Of a DNA stretch of 64,000 nt, positions 52,950 to 64,000 are shown in pieces. Under the pieces are notes generated by a model, which saw only the letters and a list, made by a program, of their open reading frames with translations, had not been told where the DNA came from and did no database searches. Location: positions 393,041-457,040 of the forward strand of contig CAUYUJ010019115.1 in assembly GCA_963575745.1 (NCBI GenBank), written 5' to 3'. A program made the translations under genes and the position numbers. Each line of letters begins with the position of its first letter. The stretch's first letter is position 1. The DNA is from Prorocentrum cordatum. Its lineage: Eukaryota > Sar > Dinophyceae > Prorocentrales > Prorocentraceae.

Positions 52950-53380
52950 GCAACAGGTAAGGTGACGTGCGCATCGGCTGCGCGACTTAGACACCACGTT
53001 TTCCATTGTCCTATGGGGAAACAACACATGCACAGCGGCTGCTCTTAAAATCGGTCTGGTTCTCACATGCGAATGCCACAACAAACAGACACAAAGTGCA
53101 CGCCGGCTGCTATCCAAGCGCCTCCTCGAACTTATATTCTTCACGGACCTATGCAACTCATACGCTTTTCGGTACACCCTCGATCTATAGCCCATCATGG
53201 CGTACACTTAAACGTTTTCACGAATCTATGCGGCAAGCTGAGATTCGGTGCACGCCTGCTGCTCTTAGCATCGGCCCGCCAAGCCTTCTACCCTCACGAT
53301 CCCATGAATTTCATATGCTGTCTGGACACGTCCGATCTAAATCGACCACGCCACTTGACTGCCATCGTACCTCCTGACTC
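52950..53380 (+). repeat. Degenerate repeat of about 100 bp
   Basis: Phrases like GTGCACGCCGGCTGCTATCC, GGTGCACGCCTGCTGCTCTT and GTGCGCATCGGCTGCGCGAC recur with similar flanks three to four times. Confidence 0.5.
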
Positions 53381-53386
53381 TCACTT

Positions 53387-53630
53387 TCCCTGGGCGGGTT
53401 CCTGGGCTGCTTCCCAAGCGTAACCGATTGCATCTGTACGGACTGCCAATTCTTGCTCCTAGGGCATTCCCCCTGGCATCGCCGCCCTGGGTGGGTTCCT
53501 GGACCCCCCTGAAACGTAAGCGATTTGCAGAAGTGGCCAGTTCTTGATCCTTGGGGGCCTCCCGCGGGCCTGGCCGCCCTGGGCGGGTTCCTCTGATGCT
53601 TCCCAGATGTAGCCGTCCCAACAACGCGTG
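53387..53630 (+). repeat. 95-bp tandem repeat
   Basis: CCCTGGGCGGGTTCCTGG or close variants begin three successive units; each has a TTCTTGATCCTTGGG-type middle. 53640-54925 shows no convincing gene. Confidence 0.8.
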
Positions 53631-53639
53631 GAAACTGCA

Positions 53640-54925
53640 TGGCCATCATCATCATCATAAACAACAGCGTCGTCATCATCCTCGTCCTCATCTGTTTTGG
53701 AAGGTGTCCGAAGTTGCAGAGGCTTCAGTGCTGCGTTGGCCTGATGAGAGGGTACAGCAATATTATGGCATGCCCTAAACGGGCGAGGGCGGGATTATCC
53801 GCGCAAGCTCTTGTGGACCTTAAACCCAACCCTAAACCTCGCCATATTAATCTGAATGCCTGTCTGGCCTGCAATGATCAGTGTGTAATCCCCGATGCGC
53901 GCAAATTGCCAAATTACCAATGCACGCGTGGAGTTGTGAAGTCCCGCGATGAGTCCACATCCCATCTGTTAGTCCTCATTGTGTTGATGACGCGGCGTGT
54001 TTATTGACGGTGGCCAAGGTCGACTAGTTCTTGCTCCCAACTCTGACACTTCGAGATGACTAATGAAGGTTGTGAATTCGTCCTCGGAAGCGCCCCCAAT
54101 GATACTCATTGGCATCTTAGCTGATAGCAATCGACAGGGTCGAGATTCGTGCGCAGAAATGATCGCCTGCAGGCCAATGACCTTCACCACGCGTGGCTGC
54201 GTGGTTGGCGTCTGCACCCTGCCAGCGAAATAAGTGCGACAGTCGCGGTCGCTCCACAAACAAGAATACCGATGGAGAGAACCTGGTCGCAGTCCCTGAT
54301 GAACACCTGATGGTTGTCGATTGCACAGCGCTTCGCCCACACCCTGAACCTGAAGTTCTCGAGGAAGATCTCCGATATGAGACCACCTCAACTCAATACG
54401 TTCGATCTGGCACAGCTAGTTGTGTTGGACAAGGCTGTGTTAACAATGGTTCTTCGATCGTCCTGGGAAATTCGAGCATCGGGTTATGGGGCGCCCAGTC
54501 TGAATATCAGGATCATGCTTCGGACATGATGTGATTTTCGAAACTTTGTGAGATGCAGCGGGGGACATAACTCAAGCAAGCATGCCATCGGACAACTTGA
54601 AGGTCTTGCGAGTTTCTGCGTTGACCGCCCTGAACAAACGTGATAGCATAATGCCGCCAGCCCTTTCGGCGTAGGTGGTCTAACGATATTATGTCTTTCC
54701 TCTTCCACAAAACCCCTCTTCCCTTTCGGGGAAGGGTTTATCACTGTTCCCTATTATAAACACCCCCTCCCCCAGGCGACTGGGGGCCAACCCAGGTCCA
54801 TGACAACACGCCCACACCATCCCTTGTAAACAACAATACAAAACAGACTCTGCCTCCAAATTCGGAACATGCGCAGCCAACCCGATGCGGCCCCCCCACC
54901 ATCCCTGTCAAAAAGCCATACAGAG
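53640..54925. other. Low-copy stretch, nothing recognised
   Basis: Mixed-composition DNA with only short frames on both strands, the longest 140 codons on the minus strand at 53969-54391. No motif, repeat or RNA gene that I can support. Confidence 0.5.
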
Positions 54926-54930
54926 TACAC

Positions 54931-55081
54931 TTGGCGGCGGCGGCGGCTGCGGCGGCTGCGGCGGCTGCGGCGGCTGCGGCGGCGGCGGCGGCGGCGGGGG
55001 CGGCGGCGGCGGCGGCTGCGGCGGCGCGGCGGCGGGCGGTAGCGGTGGCGGCAGCGGCTGCGGCGGCGGTTTGGCAGCGGG

Positions 55082-55113
<32 letters not shown>

Positions 55114-55162
55114 GGCGGCGGCGGCGGGCGGCGGCGGCGGCGGGCGGCGGCGGGCAGCGGCG

Positions 55163-55201
<39 letters not shown>

Positions 55202-55213
55202 AGCGGCGCCGGA
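54931..55213. repeat. (CGG)n trinucleotide repeat
   Basis: About 280 bp of GGC/GCGGCG with a few CT and AG interruptions; extremely GC-rich. Poly-Ala, poly-Gly and poly-Arg frames are artefacts. Confidence 0.97.
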
Positions 55214-55439
55214 TTGGCCCCCAGTAGCTCCCCATCCAAAGACGACTGCTGAATATGCTGAGGCTCGGGCCAGACTCGGGTGTTACGTATGTGTTGGGAG
55301 GGCGGGTGGGAATGAGCGAAACGGCTTGCGGGCGGGGCGGGGGTCTTGACCCCTCCCCCTACCCCATACCCTTGCCTTTTTTCGGCGGCGGTCGCGGGTG
55401 GCTGGAGGGTCCTTTTTCGGCCCCTGGGATGGCCAATTT

Positions 55440-55705
55440 TTGACACCCCTCACGAGGGTCGTGGCCCCCGAGGGGGGGACCTCGATCGGGAGATTTTTGC
55501 CTTCTCGCCGTTTCGCTTTGGATGCGCTTTGGCGGCCTCAAAATGGCCCAAGAATGCCGCCCTAAGAGGGCTCCAGAAGCGCCCCAAAAAACGAATTTCA
55601 GGGCCCCACGGGTGGGGGCCCAAGGCCTAGATCGGGACCCCCGCTCCTTTGATCGATAGCCTCGAAGATGGCCCCAAGAGGCGTTCCAGGGCTCCCAAGA
55701 GAGCC
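55440..55705 (+). repeat. GGCCCAAGA repeat, second locus
   Basis: TCACGAGGGTCGTGGCCCCC resembles the edge of the 89-bp satellite unit, and is followed by GGCCCAAGAATGCC and GATGGCCCCAAGAGGCG phrases as at 4737-5010. Confidence 0.55.
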
Positions 55706-55757
55706 CCAAGACAGCCCCTCCTAATTTGAAGAGGGTTGGGGGGCCCAACCAGCAGCT

Positions 55758-55776
55758 TCGCCTTAGGCGAAGCCCA
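55758..55776. other. Perfect short hairpin
   Basis: GCTTCGCCTTAGGCGAAGC: 8-bp arms with a 3-base loop. No gene is attached to it, so a role is unknown. Confidence 0.6.
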
Positions 55777-56127
55777 GCTCCCGCTCTGTTGTACCGTAGT
55801 AGCGATAGTCCCAGTAGTAGGGGGCGAGCCATCTCAAGCAATTTTGGTATCGATGGGAAATGGTACACCTCGCGCCGAAATGTAGTCAGATCTGGGCGGC
55901 CGGCCGCTTTGAACCAAACAGCCGCCGATGCACGTTCGTTCCCACTCACTGGCAACACACATCTCAGTTTAGAGTCGGGGGGGGGACGAAGCGTGAATCC
56001 GCCGCCCCTATACAGCAGGTGCAGCAGCGACAATTTACAAAGGGGCAGCAACAAGGCGGGGCCGTAAGGAAGGTGGACCCGCACGCAACCTGCCTTGCCT
56101 GCACTATACTGTTCATACGAGTACTCC

Positions 56128-56415
56128 TCAGGCGGCAACAGAACGAGATGTCTGGCCAGCCCGATAGGGAGTATGACGCTTTAAATCATGTTTGAAGGAT
56201 TGTGTACCTCCCATGCCCTGTAGGAGCATTTCTCTGTCGATGCTCCCCTTGGTGTGACCGTCCGCGGTCATACCGCGGGTGTCACACCACTGGATACTGT
56301 GCACGATTCCTCGCTCCATCATCTGTCGTATCCAGCTGATGTATCCTAAAAGGGTACACTCAGTCGGCTTCTTGAAGTCTTTGCTTGAGAAGGACTTAAA
56401 AACAGACTTAGCCAT
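56128..56415 (-). pseudogene. 3' end of a second copia element (RNase H C-terminus)
   Basis: The 95-codon frame contains IQWCDTRGMTADGHTKGSID followed by REMLLQGMGG. The WxDTRxMxADGxTKGxI motif is the end of copia RNase H in dinoflagellate elements. Nothing upstream continues it and no LTR is seen, so it is a truncated fragment. It belongs to a different subfamily from the element at 27057-36463, which has IPTTHMIADGMTK instead. Confidence 0.7.
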
Positions 56416-56949
56416 CTATGGTCAAAATGACCTTGATGCTCAGGCCACCCACCCAAGTCAAGTATGTCTTTCAACTGAGTGGGAGTTAGCGGCCCTGCGT
56501 GGAGCTCGTGCAAAGTCACGATTGTGGGATAACAGTCCTCCAAGCTAGGGGCTGCTGCTAGTGTCTCTGCTGAGTAGCTGGAAAGGGCTGACAGCAAACT
56601 GAGGAGCAGTACTGCCAGGGTGCACGCATGCAACGCGTCGAGAGCAGCTGGCGGCCAGGATGACCGGCGGCCAGGGACTGCAGGATGCGTGGGACTTAGG
56701 TGCAAAGGCGTAGGCCCCCGTAGGACTACGGAAAAACCAGGGTGGCCGCAGCCAAGTGAGCCGACAGCCGTTGGTCGAATTGTGTGCCCAGTGGGGGCGT
56801 GAGCATCAGCAAGCTGCGGAATACCAGGGTGGCCGAGGCCAGGAGGTCCAACAGCAGCGGCACGCACGAGTGCGAAAGAGCAGCGGGAGCTGCAGCGCGG
56901 CCAAAATGGCGCGTGGGCACCGCTGGTGGGGATACGCGAGGCGTGACAA

Positions 56950-57260
56950 AAAGCTTGGCACGCCAATTTCAATCGTCACCGCTGGGGCACGTCGATGGCT
57001 ACAATTTTGACCAGCAAGACACAACAAGGGAACGAATTCCCCTATCCATTCCCACTGGACGACCAAGACCTCTTAGCATTGATGGTGTGGGTGCTTTTGA
57101 CACGTTAGCCGTACTCTGATGCACCCTGCATGCTCCACGATGTTCAACGAATTCTGCGCGACGATTGCAACATTGATGCCCACGTAGGTGAACTTCTATT
57201 TGGGGCAATACCCCAAAACCGTGCCCCCCTGATCTGGCTGACCCTACGCCGAACGCTCGG
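56950..57260 (+). pseudogene. Internally deleted LINE reverse-transcriptase fragment
   Basis: LSIDGVGAFDTLAV (57075-57115) is the RT motif A type of dinoflagellate LINEs. It is followed almost directly by ILRDDCNIDAHVGELLFG (57145-57200), which normally lies after motif C; the part in between is missing. Confidence 0.55.
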
Positions 57261-57589
57261 GAATGTGATGCCACATCGCAAGACGGTGGACAACGTCCCG
57301 CGGCGACCTCGACAGCCAGCCCTGCTCAGAAATGTCAGCGAACTGTTGCCAATCTCCGTCGCCCTCCCTTCCGCTACCACCTCGGCCGTGCAAATAACCC
57401 GGTAGGGTCCTGAATGCTAGCCGCCCCCCTCCCGAAGCTTTTGGCTGGAAGTGAAGCTCGTCCTTCCCTCCTCGTCCTTCCCCTTGTCCTCCCACGCAGC
57501 GGACGCCTGCCGGCTGGCCGGCCGGCGGACTCGCGCGTCCTGCGCTCTCCGTCCCGCGTCCCCTTCCGATGCGAGCGAGCGCCCGGGGG

Positions 57590-58345
57590 CGCGTGGGGCG
57601 GATCGGCGCGCGCGCGCGCGTCCGCCGGGCGCGGGCGAGGAAGCACGCTTCGAGGGACTCGCCCCCCAACGCGTGCTGGATAGAGAGAACGGGAGAGAGA
57701 GAGAGAGAGAGAGAGAGCGGGGGAAAAAGGGAGGGAGAGAAGGCAGATATCGAGAGAGAGAGATAGATGAGCCGACGGAGGAGTATGCGGAGGAAAGCGT
57801 AGCATATTGACGAGAGATATGCAGCGTTATGCTTGCGATTGTTATGATGATGGTGATGGTGATTGTGGTAACGACGATCATGCTGCTGCCTCTGATGATG
57901 CTGCTGCAGAAGATGGTGGGAAGAGGACACGGATTTCGCGTAGCAGAAACGGACTTTTGCGAGAAGCGCGAGCGCTCAGGTGCCGTCGTAGCCTTCCTGC
58001 GATCGGGACGGACTATTTCCTTCCTCCTCCTCCGTTCCTGATAAGAAGGAGGGTAACGAGAGCAAGGGAAACACTGCCCCATTCCTTTTTCCCCTCCTCA
58101 TGGGAGGGGAGAGAGAAAGAGAGAGAGAGAGAGAGAAATAAAGAGACAGAGAGAGGGAGAGAGAGAGAACGAGAGAGTGAGAGAGAAAAAGAGAAAGAGA
58201 GAGAGATAATCAGAACAAGAGAAAGAGAGAGAGAGAGAGAGGAATGAGGAATCTTATGATGATGCTGATGATGGTGATGGTGATGATGATGAGGAGGAGG
58301 AGGAAGATGGGGCGGGGAGGAGGGTGATGATAAAGAGGGAGGCCG
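57590..58345. repeat. GCGCGC and (GA)n simple repeats
   Basis: GCGCGCGCG at 57606-57620; GAGAGA runs at 57691-57716, 57753-57766 and 58105-58245; GATGATGGTGAT at 58255-58310. Low-complexity ORFs only. Confidence 0.9.
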
Positions 58346-58739
58346 CATCCTTCCGCGAGCGGGGCGTCGTCCTCCTCCCCATCGCTGTCCTCCTTCTCGT
58401 CCTCCGCCACCTCAACCTCCACATCCACCTCCTTCTTGTCCTCCTCCTCCCCTTTTCCTCTTCTTCCGTGCTGTAGCGTTCTACTCATGCGACAAAGCAA
58501 ATCATCGTACATTCAGACTTAAGGATGAGCAAAGCTGACTGAACTGGCGGCACGTGCGGGGCTGGAGGCGCCGAACTAAAGTGGACGAAATACGCATGCA
58601 ATGATTGGGAAGTAACGCAATCTAAGGACTCGGCTGCAAATTGTCCTGCTCCCCACCCATCTCATGCCGAATCCTGATATCACATCCCCCTTTAGTGATA
58701 GAACCAGTTTAAGGAAAAAGGGATCAGCAGGCGGCGGCT

Positions 58740-60330
58740 AGTGAAATTATGGTTGGGAATTTTTGTCCAAGGTGGCCACATAATATCGGAGTGTGCTGTG
58801 GACGGTAGCCGGCAGTGGGAGTGGCCAAGGAGGCCCTTCCCTTATTGAGGTGCCAAGCTGGCAACTAACAGCATCCGTTAGTATAAACAGCTGAGAGCTG
58901 AGGCCAGCAAGAAGATCTAAGGATGTTGGGGAGGACTGGCTGGCACAGACGGTATGGCTGATATGAATCTGGCATGCGAGCCGTGGGAGAAGAGGCGTGA
59001 CTAATCGTCCCAACTTGAAAAATGGCATGCCAAATTGTGCGTTCCTCCACCTCCACAGCCCCCCTCCGTAATGACCCCCCTGTCCCAATCAGGCTCGTGA
59101 AGGAGGCTGGAATCACTTACGGGCTGCTTATGTGAACGCACGTTGCGGTGGCTAGCGGTGATCAACTGATCTTGCTAAATGGCCAATGCATGCACGAATG
59201 AGACTTGGAACTTGATCTGCTGAGTCTTGGTAAGCCGACCTAGACAATACTGGGTGGCCTGATGTCGGCAATGCACGCCGACCTTCACCTCCTCCGCCTC
59301 CTCCACCTCCTCTGCCCCCGCCACCACCCAAATGTCAATCAGGCTGGAAATAGAGGCTGAAATCGTATCAGGCTGCTGAAGTAAAACCATTTTGCTGAGG
59401 CTGACGGTGAGTGCAAACCTTGTGAGTTAGCCAGGCATGTGCAAATGAGGCTTGCAACGTGATCTTTAACATGTAACAAGCTGGCCTAGTCAATACGGGC
59501 TGGGCTGATGCCCGGGCCCTGCCAAACGATGCAGATAGCATCCACCCAGCCACCTCGCAACCTGCCCCGTCACCAAAACACCACCCCGCACTCCACGCGA
59601 GCATCTGTGTAAAAGAAGCTGGCACATGCGTAATGGCTGGCTTAAGCTGCGGCAAGTACCTAGCTGCGCTGAGCTGATCTGAAAGATCACCAGTGCTGAA
59701 AAGCTGGCCCATGCGAAATGGCTGGCCTCAACTGGTGACTACGAGCTGTGCTAAATTATGATCTAATCCGCTGGCAGTAGCTGTGGCAATGTGTTGAAGC
59801 TGGTGCAGACGGTACTGGCTGGCCCAGATCATGAAATGAACCCGCCTCGAATTGTGCTCAGACGCTGCTGGGCTTAAAGTCGGCGGGGCTGCGCCCTGTC
59901 GTCTAAGGGGCCAATGAGCTGCTGTGGCCCCCCCCCATCAAGGTGCCATGTCGCCATCCCCCACGTCCTCCTCGCACTGAAGCTGTTGCGTGTAAGCTAT
60001 GGCTTGCACGCTCTGGATGGCTGGCCTGTGCTGTGGCTGTATCAATCAAGGCTATGCTGAGAGGCTGGCGCAAGCGAGATGAGTGGCCTAAATGGTACGG
60101 CTGGCTGTGTATGAGGCTGGGGCAGACGGTGCTTGCTGGCCGAAGGCTTTGACATTTAAAGCTGCCTCGCCTGCGCTCGGGTGCTGCTGGGTTGGTGGGG
60201 CCGCGCCCTGTCGTCCAGGGGGGCCCAATGCGCTCTTGCGTGCTACTCCCTCCCCCGCCTGACTGTTCACCCCAATCTTGGCCGAACAATTAAACATATG
60301 CACTTGTAACCAATCAGTGCTGCTCTAAGT
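58740..60330 (+). repeat. Degenerate GGCTGGC-rich tandem repeat, unit about 250 bp
   Basis: Sequences beginning GAGGCTGGAATCACTTACGG (59104) and GAGGCTGAAATCGTATCAGG (59352) run in parallel (GAATGAGACTTGGAACTTGATC against AAATGAGGCTTGCAACGTGATC). Phrases AAATGGCTGGC and AGACGGTGCTTGCTGGCC recur to the end. No gene is seen. Confidence 0.6.
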
Positions 60331-60399
60331 CCTGGCGGTCTGTGTCCAGCACGTGGTAGCCGTCGTGGGAGACGTGATATCGTAGACTGTGGCTTCTGC

Positions 60400-62700
60400 T
60401 ACCTAGCCCCAACATGGCGAATGCCCTGGAAAGTATGTCGGGAATTCCGGCGTCGGCGTCGGTGGTGCTCTTTGTGGTACTGTACTCTCGTTATGTTGTT
60501 GAGTCTCTCGGGGCTGTGTGTTGTGCCTGCTCACTTCTTCCATGCGCTGCTAGTATTGCTGCTGGTCGAGTTGCAGCTGCTGGTCGTTTGTGTCGTCGAT
60601 TCGTACAGTTTCGTAGTGGCGGTGCTCTGCTGGTACTGGGCTGGAAAAAATTGGTCCGTCTAACATTGGCGGTGCAACTTTTGGTGGGCCATATGCGCTG
60701 TTGGTCGCGGGTGTCTGAAGTGCTCGCACGTCGGGTGGAATATCGACTAGACAATCAAAGTGCGCGGCTTTTGCACTGGGTAGTGGGCAGGCCACTGGGA
60801 TCTTGAGCACGTGTGGCGGTGGTTGTATTGGGCTGCGAACCGCCCCGCTGTCTGTCAGTGGCGGTCTATGGTGCCGATAATGTCGTGTGTTCGGTGTGCT
60901 CGTTAGTCGCTGGTGCTGCTGCATGCCGGGTTGGTAGTGTCACTTGAAGTGTGAGTAATGGTGTCGAGTTCGAGTGTCCGCTGCTGACATATGTGTTTGG
61001 TGCCGATGGAGCGTCAATGTTGTGATCAGGTGGCAAGTCCGTTTGGCGGCTGATCTCCTTTGGCTGTTGCGTTGTGGCGTGTAAGTTAACGGCCCAATCG
61101 CCATCGTGGCAAGAATGGGGCCAATGTGAGACCGTAACGGTTGCCGATGTGACTCTGGAGTCCACTGTCTTCGTGCGTAGGTTGAGCTTGTCGTGGATGT
61201 ACTGTTTGAGCATGGTTGCGGCCAGGCGGAACCCCAATTTCTCTTTGTCGTGGAGCTTCACGTCGTCGATTGCTGTATCTAGCGGGGGCCGGGGTGAGTC
61301 AGCTACCTTTGGGGATGCGGTTGGTAGGTGCGTGTCCGCTTTGGTGGGGTTCTTGAGACCGAGATGTGTAGTATGCTCAGTTGGTGGGAGCTGGTAGTGA
61401 ACCAGCGGTGCTTCTGTCGTGTCAAGTCTTGGTGGTGTGTGGTAACGCGTGCGGGCATGATCTGCTGACGGAATACTCGCGGCTGTGCTTGCCGAGATAT
61501 CCATGCCATGAGTCGAGACATTGATGGTCGTTTGGGAATGTGTGAGTGTAGGTGTTGTCCTGCTTGTTGTAGTAGACGGCGTAGTACCGGCTGTCTTCGC
61601 CCCAGCAGTCTGTGCATGTCGTGTTGTGGGTGTGGAGGCAAATATTCAAGTGTAAACGGCGTCAATGCGTATCTGTGAGTGTCGCTGTCGCTTCCGTCGT
61701 CGCTTTCGAGGTAGTCATAATGTGGTGCTGCCCCTTGTAAGGTAATGGGCGTCGTCATTGGTGGTGGCTTTGCTTGATGGTAGTATAGCGGAATAATGCT
61801 TGGTGCTGTTGCTGGTGGGGTCGCTTTGCTGTAGAAAGCGGTGTCGTTGGGAAAAATGCTGGCGTGGGCATCTTCGATCTGGGTGGGGGTGTCGGGTGGC
61901 GTGGGACAATTGGCTGGTGGGAGTGGTCAGGTTGTCCCTGAGGTGGCCTCTGTGGTCAGAAGTCGATGTCTGGAAATAATTTAGGTGGAAATATAGGCTG
62001 TAGGTGACTCGTGCAACACTTCCGAACCGTATCATGATGCTCGTATTCGACTTGCTCTACTTTTCGTCGCCCTTCCAAATCTGGCCGCGCCCAATTGTAG
62101 TACGGGTGGTCGCGGTTGGTTTTCGCGTCGGTCCTGCTAATCTTAATTGGTGGGCGGTAGCTGAAAGCCCCGCCCATGGGATGCGGCATGCGCAGTGTGA
62201 GTGCGGGGTGGGCCGTGTGAGCTGCTGGGATGACTGGGAGCGTGGGGTGACTGGGGCCATGACTGGCGTAGGTGGAAGCTCTCCTATTGACGTGGGCCAC
62301 CTGAGATTTGCTGGGATTTGGCACGTAATGGGTCGGGGGCGTGGTAAAGTGCAATGTTGATGGTGGAACTCGTATTGTTCCTGTCCACTAGTTGAACTGC
62401 TCAATGATGTAGCCGGATGTCGGCTTGAACTCCACATATCTTGTTTGTCCATGCCGTGTCGGTGGTGTGGTATGTCTGTGCGCCCTGCCGGTGATCGCCA
62501 TGATTGCGATGGGTGCAGTGTCGCAGCTCCAGAGGTATGGAACGCGTCGGCAAGTAAGTTGATGTGGGATGTTACCGTTGGCCCGCTTCGGTCCGCCAAA
62601 CTGCTTGCCGCCCTTCTCTGTGTCACGCGTGCGCAGAGCTCTCTTGGCTGTTCGCGGTTGCCCTTTGACGCCCCAACTTATGCTTTTTAGAGCCGTGCAC
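60400..62700 (-). other. GT-skewed block with possible minus-strand coding remnant
   Basis: The plus strand is rich in G and T over 2.3 kb. The minus strand carries several Thr/Pro/His-rich frames. The best is 212 codons at 60866-61504, which has a less biased core (KLHDKEKLGFRLAATMLKQY). No family recognised; it may be an old gene or simply a skewed repeat. Confidence 0.3.
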
Positions 62701-63079
62701 GTGCTGTCTTTTCGTGGGGTAGGCGGTCTGTCGATTAGAAAACGCAAACGTGCCCGTCGCCCGCGCTAGCGCTACTACTGCGCTAACCTACAAGGACCTC
62801 GCTGCGATTGCGTCGCGATTGTAGTTGTTGGTTTTGGCGGCGACGTCGCCCCTTCGCCCCCGAACCGAAACAATAATGACATCGGCTTCGTTCTAGATCG
62901 CAACATCTTGGGGGGGGGGGGCGTGTTGGCATCGAGCGCCGCCCGCGTCGCCATTGTCGTTGCCGCTGTCGTCGTCCACCTCCTCTTCAATCGCCGATTG
63001 GGCTCAAGCGCCCCGCATTTGGGCGGGCGCCAAGCGACGCGGGTCCACGGCCAATTCACCTCGCAAAGACATGTTGCCA

Positions 63080-63765
63080 CATGCGGCATGATAACTCAAT
63101 CGGGCGATATCGATGCAGAGGTGCTGGAAGATATGGCTATGCTTGCCAGTGGAAAAGGAGCTCGGCTCCCAATCTCACGATGGCAAACTAGCATGTCGCG
63201 ACGTTGCTCTTTTGATCCGTGATCTTATGGCTTCCACCATGTGCGACGCGATGCCAGACGCAGCAGACGCGCGGAAACTGGTCGGCCGAGTAACGACTTT
63301 TGTGCGAGGTCACCAGGTGCAGGGTGTCTTGAATCGAACTCATGTCAGCGCGCAAATGCTACCATCATTGCTTGAACAAGTGTGTCAAATCCGCCTCGGC
63401 ACCAACGGGCTCGATTACATCAGAAACCATATAAACTGCCTGCATCAACCCGCGCGAAACGCGCGGACACAATCCAATTCGGAGCCTGGCGATGCTCTGG
63501 TGTCGCATCAAAGCGGCGCGTCTGCTTCGGCCGTGGCCGAGCCGATTGAAACCTACACGAATTCCAACGAAAGCGACCTGATACTGGCACTTTTCCGTGG
63601 AGGTCAACAACTAGAGGCGTTTACACAGGAGGCCCATGATTTGACGAGAGCTCAACTATTACTTTGGCAGGTGTCAGCTGCTAAGGCGAGAGCTGGTCAC
63701 TGAACGAGAACAGCATTCGCCTCGTGTCCCGGGTGAGCTTTCGCCCTGGGTTAAGAAGCATCAGC
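63080..63765 (+). pseudogene. Coding-like stretch with frame changes, unknown
   Basis: A 196-codon frame (63113-63703) reads CRDVALLIRDLMASTMCDAM, VRGHQVQGVLNRTHVSAQML and LEQVCQIRLGTNGLDYIRNH, with normal amino-acid mix. After about 63670 a better continuation (RRELVTEREQHSPRVPGELS) is in another frame. A stretch before 63180 also fits better in a third frame. It looks like a decayed exon. The family is unknown. Confidence 0.35.
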
Positions 63766-64000
63766 ACTCTTGGTGGCTACAATCAGGCCCTCAAACGAGC
63801 AGCTGGACATGCCGGCGCGGCGGCTTCAATGTTTATGGTGTGTAGCAGTGTAAGAAATGATGGGCTTTCAGAGAAGTCACAACATGTTGCCGCGAGATAC
63901 GACCGGTGGGCTTGCTTAGCCCAGCGACTGAATCCAACGTGTCACTAGAAGAACTTCGAAACACATGATATTGGCTACAACAATTCAGCCGATGCCAAGC

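Noticed and set aside
54754-55446. 230-codon minus ORF rich in Pro and Arg
   Set aside because: Most of it is the CGG repeat read in one frame.
56346-56972. 208-codon minus-strand ORF
   Set aside because: Its N-terminal half is His/Pro/Ala-rich without domain signal, and it overlaps LINE and copia remnants. I could not support it as a gene.

Overview
This window looks like nuclear DNA of a dinoflagellate. Three observations support that. (1) Two ORFs are preceded, a few bases before their ATG, by decayed copies of the dinoflagellate spliced leader (6966-6985 and 10883-10902, both minus strand). (2) The retroelements (a very long single-ORF Ty1/copia element, a second copia remnant and LINE remnants) have the sequence style known from dinoflagellate genomes. 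(3) Most of the DNA is GC-rich, gene-poor and built of tandem, inverted and nested repeats. No genus can be assigned from the sequence alone.

Layout. 1-2475: array of a GC-rich hairpin repeat (family A here). 2543-3195: a large foldback. 3200-5010: microsatellites and minisatellites. 5074-10902: the only cluster of plausible host-type genes, three minus-strand ORFs of 626, 362 and about 320 codons; two carry spliced-leader relics and look like retroposed mRNAs, and the last has a homopolymer frameshift. 11040-13060: simple repeats. 13065-26230: family A arrays mixed with a second dispersed repeat (family B) and several tandem duplications. 27057-36463: an intact-looking Ty1/copia element on the minus strand with 200-bp LTRs identical by eye, a CTTTT target duplication and a 2824-codon gag-pol frame. 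It has a methyltransferase-like domain and a 251-codon +1-frame ORF with a zinc-ribbon motif nested inside it.

37240-44681: a set of composite elements, each made of a shared head, a 77- or 89-bp satellite and a shared tail. Two of them lie tail to tail (40482-44681) inside a family B repeat and carry gene fragments, one resembling a helicase C-terminus. 44600-47640: family B and a broken LINE. 47960-53630: minisatellites and degenerate tandem repeats. 54930-57400: CGG repeat and small copia and LINE fragments. 57590-60330: GA repeats and a degenerate minisatellite. 60400-62700: a strand-skewed block. 63080-63760: a broken coding-like stretch at the right edge.

Taken together this is a repeat-dominated intergenic region with a few retroposed genes. 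The genes do not form an evident pathway. The most unusual items are the dual-frame segment and embedded methyltransferase-like domain of the copia element, the head-satellite-tail elements with captured coding pieces, and the spliced-leader relics.
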